From the NCBI GenBank assembly GCA_014218235.1, contig CM024758.1, forward strand, positions 67,962,206 to 68,026,205: a DNA stretch of 64,000 nucleotides. The letters run 5' to 3'. The notes beneath the pieces are model-generated. The model saw nothing but the letters and a program-made list of their open reading frames with translations, did no database searches and was not told the origin of the DNA. Of the stretch, positions 31,843-43,879 are shown one piece after another. The position numbers and the translations under genes are program-made. Origin of the DNA: Colocasia esculenta. Taxonomy: Eukaryota > Streptophyta > Magnoliopsida > Alismatales > Araceae. Each line of letters begins with the position of its first letter. Position 1 is the stretch's first letter.

Positions 31843-33590
31843 AATCATTAGGAGGTGATATGAATTATGTTAGCTAAGAATAATCTATTCGATAAAATAG
31901 TCCTTGCACACACACATTGATTTGACATATATAGAATCCAAGGTCCGTGAAAAATGGTAAACACACATATGACTTCTCCAAGGGAGCCCTCTCCTACTGA
32001 AGGAAAAGTCAAACTTGTTCACCCTTCAATTTATATCCTCTTTAGACTTGAATCATCAAAATTTTCCTTCTAACTGTATTCCAAGGATCCAATGTTTCCT
32101 AGTTGAGTTAATTCTATAGTTTTGCTTCAATTAATTAATAGCATGCATGTTAAACACATAAACAAATTGACTTGGGTCAGTAGGAAGTTTCGAATGAATC
32201 AACTCTATTTTCTAGAATTGACCTCAATCAGTGATTGCCGTTTTGATTAATATTCATCACATAGAGTCGATCTTGAAATTTCACAGTGTCAACCTGAGCT
32301 CCATGTAGTGATAACCTAAGAAGTGATCAGGGTCAACACACTTAATAGACCTTTTGACTTTATGAATTTTCTTATGTTATAAAAACTTGTGTTAAATATT
32401 ATTATCTTTTGTTGAAATATCAAAATCAAAAAAGCAAAGAAAAGTCAATAGGACTGAGTATATAAGGAATACTTGAGTTTAGTTGTTACAACATATCAAA
32501 ACTTAGTAAGTTTTGCCAATCACTGTAACTTTATAAGGCTGACCATATATAGTATACACACCGTGTGTAGCATACTTATGTACATTATGCTTGGAATAGA
32601 TGGATACAACATGCGCACCGTAATTAGATTTACTTGCACAACTTTACCTAACATTGCTTAAGTACTATATGCATAATTTAGCCAATTGTCTATTCTCACC
32701 TAAATATCATAAAAATACATGCATGTTATTCATGAGGAGTATAGAATTTCAATATAAACTACTAATTACACCTACCATGCTTGAACTCTTTATGCATATG
32801 CAATGTACGAAGTACCATGTACCATTAACTAAACCATGCAAATGAACAATGTTTACAGCTAATCATACACATGCATACACAAATACACCAAGGTGTTATG
32901 CATGTAGAATTAGGTATACAATTGTCACACATCAAGATAACATACATACGTACATATCTACTTCTTTATATTCTCATACAAAATTCCATGAAATGGGTAG
33001 TATAGGATATTCTTCAATATTTAGAAAATACATACATAATATTATTCAATCGTTCTAAGTCTAAGATTCTTGGAAAGAAAAGAGAACATTCATATTACTT
33101 CTTAATTTAGCTAATTGCTCACTTCCACGCGAATGCACGTATGCATATATATATATATATACGTATATGCTCATGCTCAAGAGAAGTATAAAACTTATAG
33201 TAGGCACAATGAACTACGCATGCTATGCACACAACAAGCGAACTCCCCACACACCATCCATATACACATATGTATATAAAGAGAATAAAAATCCGGGTCT
33301 TATTTAATCCTCCCTTTTATTGCGTTATTTTTCAGGGTAATCATCAAGAGAGAGCCTTCTACCACAGTCGGGGTCGTGCCGTAAAGAAGAAGCGAACCCG
33401 CTCAAAAGGTATTCTGCGATCACTGCTTTAATATTTTATTTATTTATACTCCTTCGACACCCTCGTGTGTCTGGCGATCACGATCACATCAAGGAGTTGT
33501 TCTCCATCTCCCTTCTTCCTTTATTTCTCTTCATTATTTTCCTTGTGGACGCTTCATAGTTCTCACAAAATGAAAAAGCACAATCTACAA
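31843..33590 (+). mobile_element. T chain LTR 2, right part
   Basis: AT-rich sequence ends in TTGCGTTATTTTTCAGGG (compare TTGTTTTGGCAGG in LTR 1) and CTCGTGTGTCTGGCGATCAC at 33463-33482. It is longer than the matching part of LTR 1, so it probably holds more inserted sequence, which I cannot classify. A short (AT)n run lies at about 33145-33160. The right end is uncertain: a primer-binding-site candidate TGGCGATCAC is at 33473 and a weaker one (ACGATCACAATGGGAC) at 33594. Confidence 0.4.
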
Positions 33591-34897
33591 ATCGACGATC
33601 ACAATGGGACTTCTTTCCGCCTTTCTTTGATTACCCACTCCATCGTGCCCTACGTGGCACCCTTTCCTTGGCACTCTCGCGTGCCTCTCCTTCTTTTCCT
33701 CCCCTCTCTTGTTCCAAGTGATTAGCCAATTGTAGATCTCAAAGAAATTTTGAGAAATAAAAAAAATGATGAGTTGATCCACGCATATTTGAGATTGTCT
33801 TTTTCTCCCTGCCTCATACCCTGTTGCATGCTAAGTAGTGTGTTTGATTTCTTGTACATATCTCTCTTTTTTGCTTTTAGTTTTCTCTAGGGTTGCCTTC
33901 TAAATCCGCGACCGATATAGTGGTTGCGATTCACTTTTGATACTCGACCATTTTCCAATCGCATTCATTTTCTTGTTACTTGACAATCTGAGCCGTCACT
34001 TTTCTGTTTGCACTCCGTTCACAGGGACCGGATGCGGCTCTGACAGCCTTCTGTGGCTCTCAGATCCACAACCAGGTGACTGGACGTGATTCACTCTTTG
34101 ATTCGCGGTGGCTGTGTTCGTCGGGATTCTCACTACAGACAGAGCACGACCTTCTGTGTTGTCCAGAACATTTATATTATAACTGTTGCATACAGGGCAT
34201 TCTCTTTTGGTCAAGGGACCTCCTTCCCTCATTTCCTAGGCTCCACACACCTTCTTGGCAAGGGAAACCTCTCCTTCGGGCATTCCGTCTCATTGCACTA
34301 GGGGACCTTTACCAAGACCTCGGTAAGCCTCCGTACCCCGTGGATTCCCTCATGATGAACCGAGCAAGTTGTATTACACTGAAGACCCGAGTTTAGATAT
34401 CCCATTGCATGGTGAGTTTATGAGTTTAGTTGTACACCGAAGAAGCCAAATCCATTCAACTAAGATCTCACCTGGAGTGACACCTTATTCTCAAATACAT
34501 TTAATTAATTATAAACTCCTAAAACAAGCCTAAGCATCATAACTTGTTTGAAACCATATTGATTGATTTATATCTATGTTCAACACTAATGATTGCTTGT
34601 TGCTTGTTAAAAATGGACTCATACCATCATGTCAACTTCAACTAGTGGACTATGAGGATAGTTTAGATGGCTAATCGTTTCAGCTCATATCAGTCCATCT
34701 CACTACCATGAGGGACATGCATCAACTTCATATGGTTTGTGCGCACACCGCGTGCCAACCAATTTGATATCCCCTCACATTTAACTCCAATCAAAACCTA
34801 GAGATAGCCTTCTCCCCGCCATGATTCAAATGTACAAAATGTTCTGAATGCACTAGACCAGCTCACCCCTCAACAGTTAAATCTCATTCATCTTTGG

Positions 34898-35747
34898 TTG
34901 ATGGTGTTACTCCTCCTCCCTCTCCTTCTCCCAAAAGGCACCCTCTTTGTATATTCTAGCGACTTCGCCACCCCCTCTTGTACATCCTTCACTTGGCCCC
35001 CTGGCCCTTTTAGCTCCCGAGTTCTGGTCCTTACGGACCAACTCTTGAGAAGGGTCATTAATTCACGACCTCCCTCATGTGCTCCCCCTCATGCCGAGTA
35101 GGAAAATCCTTCCATTCAACAAGCTCTTCTCACAAAATTGAATAATATGGAGAAAGACATCAATAAACTTTCAAACTCCATATGGGACCCGTTGTCGCCA
35201 TGCTGGGTCTCCCTAAAATTCATATATATCCCTCGGAGATGCCATCGTACCGACTGTACAATGGCACAGTTAATCCCTACAATCCTGTTAAAGAGTTCCT
35301 CTATGAGTCTCTCATTGGCAATGCAACCCTATTATTTTGGCATTCCTCTTTAGAAAATCTCTTGACGGGCCCTGCACTTGAATGGTTCTACTCCCTAGAG
35401 CCAGAGAGGCAGAGGACTTAGGTATCTTACACAAGAAATTCCTTCAAAGATACAAGGACCGCGTCAACCCATCTCTCTCTGTCACGGATCTAGCATCCGA
35501 GAAGATGAGGTCTAATGAAGATTTCATCCAATTTGCTGACCGTTGGAGGTCCATGGCTTTAAGATTACAACATGTGCTCTTGGAGTTAGAGCAAACTAAG
35601 ATCATTATTTCAAACTCTACTCCGAGATTCAAGCACATTCTGGCCATGAACAAGATCAACACTATGGAAGAGCTCTATGAGCGGGGACGTTACATCCAGG
35701 CCCACTTGATGGACTCCGCCGAAAGTCAACGATCATCCTATCATTGA
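34898..35747 (+). pseudogene. Gypsy gag (capsid) remnant of T interior 2
   Basis: Three frames joined by shifts encode a retrotransposon gag core: LYNGTVNPYNPVKEFLYESL, then LTGPALEWFYSLEPE (the conserved GxAxxWFxxL motif), then KKFLQRYKDRVNPSLSVTDL, EKMRSNEDFIQFADRWRSMA and MEELYERGRYIQAHL. These are capsid features found in Tat-like elements. Element R's gag (44111-45010) is a diverged relative with the same motifs. There is no zinc knuckle or protease, because the frame is cut after DSAESQ by the deletion joining it to 3' sequence. Confidence 0.75.
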
Positions 35748-36089
35748 GAGCCAATCGATTCATGTGAGAAGAAGAGCATGAAATTCTGCACGCTGGGCAA
35801 AGTACATGAGAACATACATGGGGCAGAAAGCTGATTACCAAGAGAAAGCTTAAACGCCAGGCAAGGATAAAGACTAGGGACCATCTCCACCCCCTCATCT
35901 AAATCATTCACATCATCTTTGTGCTCTCATCACCTTTCCCGTGGGTTCTCCACATACCCTCCCTATGGGAGCATTTTTCTTCCATCTTTTTTTATGATCC
36001 ACTCACTTGTACTGGGTATCGCGCCTCTATTTGTACTCCATATCTCCGCCTCTGCACATTGTTATGTGTCTCTGTTCTCGTTCTCCTCT

Positions 36090-36265
36090 TCTTCGTGCCC
36101 CAAGTAGCACACCCCATTTTTTCCACCCTCCTCACCGTGCCCCTCGTGGCACACTTCCTTGTAGTGCCCCACGTGGCACGTCTCCCTCTAGTGCCCCATG
36201 CGGCACGTCTATTTCCTTCATGTGCCCTAATTGGCATGTCTCCTTCATGCGCGCCCCACGTGGCA
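36090..36265. repeat. GTGCC...GGCAC hairpin / G-box array in T interior 2
   Basis: Units GTGCCCCAAGTAGCAC, GTGCCCCTCGTGGCAC, GTGCCCCACGTGGCAC, GTGCCCCATGCGGCAC, GTGCCCTAATTGGCAT and GCGCCCCACGTGGCAC. Orthologous to 19270-19528 but with different substitutions. Confidence 0.75.
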
Positions 36266-36768
36266 CCTTTTTCACATCCTCCTTTTCGGCCCCTCACAGT
36301 CCATTTTTTTACTTTTCTCTCCTTCGAACCCTCAGATTCTTTTCCTTTTACCGGGCACCGCGCCCCTCTTCTTCTACTCCCTCCGGAACCACCGAACTCT
36401 CCAAATTCTTCCCATCCTTCTCACCTTTCCATATTTGATCAGGGCATCCGCCCTTTCTCCCACTGTTTTCGAGGTTTTCGTCCCCCTGTACTTTTTAATT
36501 TTCATGTAATTCTGTACATTCTTCAAATCCTTCGAGTCTCGCCCCAACGCAGAGCATTCGTCCTCTTTTACTCTCCCAATTCTTATTTTAAAAGTTATCA
36601 TATTGCTTATCAGTGTCAAAAATCCATAAAAATATGAATATTCAATTTTGTTATGCTACCACAACACTCCCATTATGAGAACTTCACACCAGGAGTCCAA
36701 AGTTCCCTCCCCTTTTCATCAAAGTTTGCCCTTAGCATGGGCACTTTACACACACTTCATGGCACCCT

Positions 36769-36833
36769 GTGAGGACATGCTTTATATCGACGTGGATTGG
36801 TATAATCGTACCAATATAAAGAGGGTCGTTACA
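36769..36833 (+). mobile_element. 3' tail of a Tekay-family LTR
   Basis: 65 bp matching the last part of the element E LTR (CGACGTGGATTGGTATAATC, GAGGGTCGTTACA). ATTGGTA (36796-36802) and TACCAAT (36809-36815) form a perfect 7-bp stem with loop TAATCG; CTTTATAT/ATATAAAG flank it. The rest of the LTR is absent. Confidence 0.65.
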
Positions 36834-39062
36834 CATATCCTGAACGGCACAATACCAATAGGGTTAATAATACCAACTCGGGCGGCAAGCAGGGTACTTG
36901 TACTTGTGTTGGGACTTTTCATTGCTATTTAATTCTGTTACAAGTCCTGATTGACTTTCGCTCTAGTACTAACTGTAACAACCACAAGAACACGTCCTCC
37001 GGCCACAACTAAGGACTTGATTTTTGCAGTTGTTGCCCACGGATCTGGGGACCCAGAAGGGTTGCAAGACAAGTCCAACAAGATATGTAAAGGAAATAAA
37101 CATCAGCCACTAAACTAGAAGCGTTTGTAGAAGTAGAAGGAGAGAGCGAGAGTATAGTGTATTGCTCTAGGTACAGTCCCAACACACTATGAGTACAAGT
37201 AAGGAAAAAGGGAAAGACAGAACTCTTAAGAGGCATACCATGTGGGTGAAGTACAACAGTAAGGGGGAAGACCGCTACTAGCTATAGGGACGGCGACTAA
37301 CGCCTCGCCTTCTCTGCCCGACGCACACCCGGCCACTTCTGGGAAGTCTCACCTAGAAAAGGAAGGGAATGAGCATCACAATAGAAGCACAGTAGGGACT
37401 ACCAATCGCCTACTGGATCTAATAGAATAAAACAATATAATAAAGTAAATGACAACAATTTATATATATTCTATTCCACCACGGGTAAGAGCGGAAGGAA
37501 AACTAGCTAACCAACTACAGCACGGAAAACTCAACACGGTCAGTAAATCCGTGCAACCTGCATGTCCTGACCACCACACGGCTGCGAACGCAGACAGGGG
37601 GGACCCTGCCTAGACAAACAACACTAGCTACAAAAACGACTACCACTAATCAACCGGTCAGGAGTGCACTCGCATCATACCCTCGACCGAACGTCCTGGC
37701 TTGCCACCTCTCGTCAGAGTGGGGCCAAGGAACACAAAGTAACCACAACAGTAACCGTCGTGGTTTGGCCGAACTACGATCCCACACCTGACCTCTCTAG
37801 ATGGTTCTATGGCCACTAAGAGCAAGGCAGTGAGAAGAAGGACTGGCTGGTTTGCACAGAGAAGAACTCCAAAGGATCTCGGCATCCTAGACCAACCATG
37901 AGATCCTTGCAAATGACTCGACGTCACTGTCCTAACTACCGTTTTCCTCTCTACTACCAGAGTTAGTGACTCGAGCATGCCCGTGGCATGGAGCACTCCC
38001 TCAAACGGGCGCACGAGGATGGGGGTCCTAGGTAAACGGTAACAACATCTCCTGGGACAAACCCTCAGGTGCTTAGCACTGGGTGAATGACTAGTGTAGG
38101 ACCGTACTAGAAAAAAGCATTGGTGCCACAAGTGCAAAAAGAACTAAGAATAGGTGAAGACTCGATGAAAAATAGACTTTGTATGAACTTACCTGTCTTT
38201 TGTCTGCTATTGCATTGCCCAGGCCCATTGCGATGTTTTCCCGTCGCCCAGGTCTATCGTGATGGCAAGAGCCTATCACAGTCGGGGCATGCAGCGTGAC
38301 ACCATCGCGTTCCAACGACCAGTCATGACATCTGACAGAGGGGGTCTCAGTGTTGTCTGCCCAAGGATCACCCCAAAAAGCCCACAAAATGATGCCATCC
38401 AGGGGAGGGGAACATGGGAAGCTCTAATAAAGCAGTAAATGGTTCAAACAACCCTTAAACCCCTCAAATCATGGATTAAAAGAGCTATTCTACCCTCAAT
38501 GAGAACCTCACCAACGGAGAAGCATGGATCTCTAACCACCAAACCATAAACCACGAGAATAATACTTCAAAGGGGAGGGGAGCATGGTATAACAAGGAGG
38601 AAAGGAGAAGTCCCTATCTCGAGGAGTAGAGCCAACCCATCGGGGCCTTCTCGTATAAGTGGCCGCCTCCTCCTCGCTCCAAGCACCATGTGGAAGTCGC
38701 CTATATGGAGGGGAGGTCACCTCCACACACAAAACACAAAGAATCACCGGAGATAAGCAAGGAAGTGATAGCCCATAAATGCGTCGTTAAATACGTGGCT
38801 AACAATCTTAAAATAATAGACCTACACAAAATATTTTGGCAATAGTTAAGTGGTGGGAGACGAGTCGATTCCAAGGAGAAGTAGATTTTTAACTTTGAAA
38901 ATCTTGAGTTTTATATTAGAAAAGCGTGTTGAGAATTTTAGAACTAACTCCTAAGATTAATTTGATTGATCGATAAATCTAATCTAAGTGGAGAAATAAG
39001 AAGAGTGATATGAAGATAGGAAGAAATGGAATTGACAAGATTTAAAATTTAATTCTACTAAC
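36834..39062 (-). other. Unclassified, possibly a reverse-strand LTR or retroelement fragment
   Basis: No protein domain is recognisable on either strand. On the minus strand there is a TATA-like CCATATAGGC near 38700, a CATCGCGAT-type motif cluster (38210-38320: CATTGCGATG, TATCGTGATGG, ACCATCGCGTT), then a donor-like AAAAGACAG-GTAAGTT at about 38190. Near 36976 the plus strand reads TGTAACAACC, which could be the reversed end of an LTR. The order resembles the LTRs elsewhere in the window but no second copy, primer site or polypurine tract was found. The last 300 bp (38760-39062) is AT-rich with nothing recognisable. Confidence 0.3.
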
Positions 39063-39547
39063 TGTAGACGCGAGATTTGGCCCATCCCCGTGTGGTTCAT
39101 GGCCCAATAAGGCTTGTTTGATCGCTTGTTGACCTGCCTCGGATCCCATGTTAATGTCAACATCGATTGCCGTTGACTGCATGTTGACAGCAATACTCCT
39201 TGACGTCGACTCTGGTTGACATCCACACATGTTGATGTCTGCATGGGGTTGGCGGCAGCATCTCTTAACGTCAACCTGGGTTTACTTGGTCTGCACAACT
39301 GTCCGAGAATATAGCCCACTTGCGCCATTCTCTCGCCCATGCAACGCATGGGGCCGTTCCCAACGGGCAAATGGGCCACCTTGGCACCCTCTTGACTAGT
39401 AAAAGTCCTATGTGGCCCCCTCTCATTGGCCTATCTCTTTTACATGGATTGCCACATGTTCAAGTGTGTTTCTTCACACTTGAGCATCTTAGGCTCCCTA
39501 GTTCCGCCCCTGATAACTACTTAATTTTTCGTGTTAAATTTCGTACA
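39063..39547 (+). mobile_element. Element R 5' LTR, left part
   Basis: Starts TGTAGACGCGAGATTTGGCCC after ordinary AT-rich flank with no polypurine tract, as expected for a 5' LTR. It has a GTTGAC/GTCAAC motif array (39110-39285). At 39548 a 2.8-kb insertion interrupts; removing it brings the LTR's TATA box to about the same distance from the start (about 550 bp) as in T LTR 1 (590 bp). Confidence 0.65.
39110..39285. repeat. GTTGACG / CGTCAAC motif array in R LTR
   Basis: GTTGACCTG, TGTCAACATCG, CCGTTGACTGCATGTTGACAG, CCTTGACGTCGAC, GGTTGACATCC, CATGTTGATGTC and AACGTCAACC within 175 bp. Confidence 0.75.
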
Positions 39548-42374
39548 TGTAGTTGAATTTAGACATCATTTGTCTGTAAATAATATGCAATTGATATTAA
39601 TTCTCATTTTCATCAATTAATAAGTTTCAAGCATATTAGTTAAATTCTCGAGTAAACACAAAGTTAAATTCTCATTAATAAAAATCAATGAATTTTGAAT
39701 AGTTTACTAAATAAAAATATTTTTTGTACATTGTATATAAATAATTTTAGTTTTATTATCACTTTAAACATCTTTTAATTCTTGTAATATTAGTGTGTAA
39801 ATAAATTGATAAATAACATTCACCCAATAAATCATGACACATACCCTCCCTAAAAACTCATTTTACCATTTCACACATCTCACAAAATAGGGACACATAC
39901 CCCATCTATCCCATTAAACAAATAAAAATTAATCTTAAATATCTCACTCCACCCACGAATACCACTTAAACCATGTTTTTAACAAATATTTTTTTCTTTC
40001 TTTCCATCAGAAGCTACTGGAAGATGGTGAGCTGGCTGAAGGGGTTTAAGGTGGTTTGCTGTGGGTGATGGCATCTTGTGCAGAGCAGGAAGCGGATGCA
40101 GATGGCTGCTGGCGCAGGGGCGATGGCTGCAGATGGGTGATGGCAAGAAGCTGAGGCGGCGGTTGCCAAGGCGTGCGCGGCTGAGGCTTGGGCGGGGCGG
40201 TTGGAGCTGGGCGCGGTGAGCAGCAGGGTGGCTGGCGAGCTGGCATGCGCAGGAGGGCTGTGTGCGATGCAGGCATGCCATGGGAGATGGGGTATGCCCA
40301 GGCGATGGCGATGCTGGACCCTAGCGCATGCGGCTGGAGCGCGAGCAAGGAAGGCGGTGCGCAGCTGGGACCTGGGCGGCCAGCGCCAGGTGAACCAGCA
40401 GAGGCGGTATGGCTCTGGCGTACGGATCTGGCGTAGGTGGCCCGGATCATGAGGATGCTGGTGCATGCGATGGAGGCGGGAAGCAGATGGAGCTCGGGCT
40501 GTGCTGAGGTGGCCTGCTGAGGCCTGGTGCGTTGCGCGGCTGTGGCCAGGGGAGGATGGCGGAGCAAAACAGGGGGCTGGCCAAAGCTGGTGCTGGTTCG
40601 TGTGGATCCGGTGCTACTGGACCGTGCAGAGATGGAGATGTGCAGAGGTTGTGCACGGTGTGTGAAGACGGTGGGTGTGTGCGGTGCGCATGGTCCGGAT
40701 CTTGGCGATGGCGCGCTGAGCTGGCGATCCAGGTGCCCGTGGGGAAGCGATTTGGGGCAGAGCAGAGGCCCTGAGGCCTATAAAAGGACCCCAAGGTCCT
40801 CTTCTTCGGAGGTCCCTGGTTCGAATTTTTTTTATAGAATTTTCAGTTCCCAGTTCTCCATGTATTTTCCCTGTTTGAGCAGAGCAGTGAGGGAGACGAG
40901 TTGGATGCTTGGGGGTTTCTCTGGTTCGATGCTTAGAATTTTTTTAGTTTCCATTTTCTTTCCTATATTTCTCTGTTCTTCCATGGTGCAGTGAGGGAGA
41001 CGAATTGTGAGAGATTGAGAGCTTAGCCAGTTCAGATTTAGTTTAGTTCTTGCAATTTCTTCTGTATTTTCTTTGTTGAGCAGAGCTTTGAGGGATGTGA
41101 GGATTGTTGGGAAGGAGATCAAATAGTTCTATTTCCTGTTATTGTGGATTATTCTTCTGTTCTTCTTTAGTTCGGCTACTGTGAGAATTCCAGAGGGGTT
41201 TTAGGATTTGCAATTCTTGGGTTTTCTTTTTTTTCGGTTCGATTGTTGGGTTGGGAGTTTATTCTCTATTTTTTTTCTTCTGTGTTTAGAGTTCAATCCA
41301 GTGCTATTTGTATTTTCTACTTCTGTTGTATTTTTTTTTTGGGATTTTAGAGATGGTTCTGCTCTTTGTTCTATTCTTCCGGAGGAGTGAGTTTGTTTTC
41401 GTTTATGTTCAGCATTTGTTGGAGATGTTTGGGTTTTCTTCTGTGCAGATCTGTGTAGTTCGATATTTGTGAGTTTTTCAGCATCTGTGAGGGGAGAAGA
41501 CGATCCAGGCGATTTCCTCTGTTCATCTGGAAGGCGACTGCAATTTTGTGGGCTTCTTCTTTGCTGCTAGAAGGGGAAGCGAGGGGATCCGTCTTCTGTG
41601 ATTCTGGTTGTGTGTTGTGGAGCTTTCAGAGTTAGCAGAGAGCAATTAACATTTGAGAGATCAATAGTTTGATTCCTCTTCTGTTTTTATTCTTGGAGAT
41701 TTCTATTTCGATTAGTGTTCTTCTCTTCTCTGTACAGATCGGAAGTTTGATATTGTAAGTGATATCTCATTATTTGACTTGTTCTTCATCCCTTGAACTG
41801 TGAGGGTATATTGCATTGCTTACAGTTTGTATTGCCCTCAGTAGATATGATGCTTATTTGATCAATCAACAAGACTTGTAGTTCAGTTTAATGCATTAAG
41901 AATTTCAGACTTGATGATGCTATTTGAGTAGTATTGTAGATTCTTGTTCTTATTTTCTATCTGATCCCCTGAGCCGTAGGGGTACATTGAGTTGATAGTG
42001 TTCTTTTGAGAATTCATGTTTTGTCATCTTTCCGAATCATTTCAGAATTAGAAGTTCGTGTGTTTCTAGTTAGATTTCTGTCTACCGGCTCGATCCCTCA
42101 ATTGAGAGGGTACAGTGATACAAAGTTTCTTGAATTCAATTCAACTTGTTCTTTCATTATGTTTGATCTATCGAGTTGTGAGAAATTTAATTGATGTTGT
42201 TTACAGAATTACTTTTATTGCAATGTTATTTTGGTGAAAAGTGTTTTCAAATCAAAGTAGTTTCAGTCAGATTCTATTCGGCCTCTCGGGATATGACCTG
42301 TGCTCCTACTGTATGAGTTCATCTTTGCAATTTTAAATTTGTGAGACAGTTTAGAGAAGTGGGCATTTTGACGT
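39548..42374. mobile_element. 2.8-kb insertion of unknown class in R LTR, flanked by GTACA
   Basis: The R LTR is continuous if this block is removed, and GTACA flanks it (39543-39547 and 42375-42379). The ends (TGTAGTTGAA... and ...TTTTGACGT) do not match LTR termini well. It holds AT-rich sequence, then a GC-rich block (40000-40790) ending in a TATA box on the plus strand (CCTATAAAAGGACC, about 40777-40790), then T-rich sequence with GATCCCCTGAGCCGTAGGGGTA-like recurrent units at 41785, 41965 and 42090. No protein is recognised; long open frames in the GC-rich block occur on both strands and look like composition effects. It may be a solo LTR, a non-autonomous element or a promoter/5' UTR fragment. 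Confidence 0.4.
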
Positions 42375-43260
42375 GTACAACGAACTCGAGACAACGAAAA
42401 ACGCACAGTCAACAATGCGCGCGTTTCAGCCCCCACTGCCTATATATGTTACTCCTTGGCCTTCTAAGTGAGGGGGGGATGCTGGACAAGCCCAAGCCTT
42501 GATGCTTTGAGAGAAGAAAGAGAAAACTCACTTGAGCCTTGAGAGCTTCCACTCTTGTTTCCTCTCTGTCCCTCAACCTTTGGAGCATCCAGGAGGCTTC
42601 ACCATGAGCCGGAGGAGCCCACAAAGCAGCCATCCATGCCTACAAAAGAGGATCATCTCCCTCTTCTCCTTCTCTTTCCCTTCTTCTTTCTCTAGTCTTG
42701 CATGCTAGTCACTTCACACACATACACACACTCTAGGAACGTAGTGCACTTCCCTGCACACCTAAAAGGGGTTTTCCAAACAAAAAATGGGGGGAAGAAG
42801 GGTGGTCATAACATTTGACCACCCCTCTTCTCAAGCCCGCAACCGGTACGGGGCTCACCTTTTGGGTCACCTCTCTTCATTTTGGACGTTTACTACACTG
42901 CATTTAAGCCTAATAGAGCCTTCTTTGTTGCAGGAATACCTCAGAAAAGACCGTAGAGCTTCTTCTCTTTGGCCAGCCGAAGAGGGGAAAGTCGGAGTCC
43001 CGCCATCCACCGCTGCATGAGGCTACGTCAATGGCGCGATCATAACACTTCCTTGGCACAGGGAAGGCCCTGATGATCACCTCCCACTCATTTACTTGCC
43101 GGTTTCTTTGCTCTTTTCTCAGGTCAAACTGGTCAAACTGGAGTCAAAGAAGCAAGCAAGGGTCAACCAGCAACATCCAACGTGCCACGAGGGAGCTCCC
43201 TCAACGTTCGATAAACCATCCGGAGTTTCACATTTTGGGAGCAGAACGGAACGTCCACAA
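42375..43260 (+). mobile_element. Element R 5' LTR, right part
   Basis: Contains TATATATG in CTGCCTATATATGTTACTCC (about 42439-42446), an acceptor-like TTCTTTGTTGCAGG at about 42921-42934 and a second acceptor-like CTTTTCTCAGG near 43120, matching the layout of the T LTRs. It ends shortly before the primer-binding-site candidate at 43270. The exact end is not certain. Confidence 0.5.
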
Positions 43261-43269
43261 GCTCTCTTT

Positions 43270-43287
43270 TGGCGATCACAATGGGAC
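43270..43287 (+). promoter_or_regulatory. Candidate primer-binding site of element R
   Basis: TGGCGATCACAATGGGAC. Shares its first ten bases with the candidate at 16055; TGGCGA-type sites are typical of Tat/Ogre-like gypsy elements. Confidence 0.55.
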
Positions 43288-43879
43288 AACTGTTGTTGCT
43301 GCGGTTTTCAGCCTGCACACAGGTAGACGGCAAGAGATCTTGTCGTCTACCCAGGTTAGCGTCCACCTCCTCTGTCGTTTACTTCTTGTTAGCGTCAACA
43401 TAAGATGCCATCAACTTCTTGTTAGCGTCCATCGATCCTTCCGTTTACTATTTTCTGAGGAACTTAACGACGACTTTGTTGCCGTTTATTTCACAGATGC
43501 TTTTTTGGCTAATTTTGATCTATTTTTCTTTCTGTTTGCTTTATCTTTGATCACTAATAGTCCTGAGTCACGAGGTGGGTCCTTATTCTCTTCTGTTCTA
43601 GCCTCCCCACACATTTTAGGATAGCCCCTTCTTGATTCACAACCTTTTACTCAGGGATTCCCTCTCGGGTAAATAAGGTTGGCTTTGAGGAGAACTCCAT
43701 AAGTCCCTAAATTCTATGGATTCCCTCACAGTATGGGGCAGGAGGACCTTTACCCTCCCATTTAGTTACCTATTCACCCAGCTTTGAGTGCGAGGTGAGA
43801 GAACTGGGCTCCACAAGTCAAGTTAACACACAACTTCAACATTTTAAAAAAAAATTGGGACACTGTTTGACAACATTGT
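43288..43879 (+). other. Leader of element R
   Basis: No protein domain. It contains another set of the element's motifs (43340-43475: GTTAGCGTCCACC, GTCGTTTACTTC, GTTAGCGTCAACA, GTTAGCGTCCATCG, CCGTTTAC, GCCGTTTA) and a module (43620-43760) with CCATAAGTCCCTAAATTCTA and TGGATTCCCTCACAG that also occurs at 12690-12850 in LTR C and 34200-34390 in the T leader. Confidence 0.5.

Larger units (their letters stand above)
33591..36768 (+). mobile_element. T interior 2: leader, gag remnant, then fused 3' sequence
   Basis: The leader (33591-34890) contains CACGTGGCAC-type motifs and a module (about 34200-34390) shared with the leader of R and with LTR C. A gag remnant follows. At about 35714 gag jumps directly to sequence that in T interior 1 lies much further along, so pol is deleted. 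The match with interior 1 continues across the unoccupied element D target site to about 36767, where a Tekay LTR tail begins. Confidence 0.6.

Noticed and set aside
33145..33165. AT dinucleotide run
   Set aside because: A short simple repeat with no further structure; not reported as a finding.
37658..38137. 159-codon minus-strand frame
   Set aside because: No recognisable domain, and it lies in sequence that looks like LTR material; kept only as part of an unclassified region.
40014..40567. GC-rich open frames of 150-173 codons on the minus strand
   Set aside because: Long frames are open on both strands in this GC-rich block, the products are Ala/Pro/His-rich low complexity, and no domain is seen.
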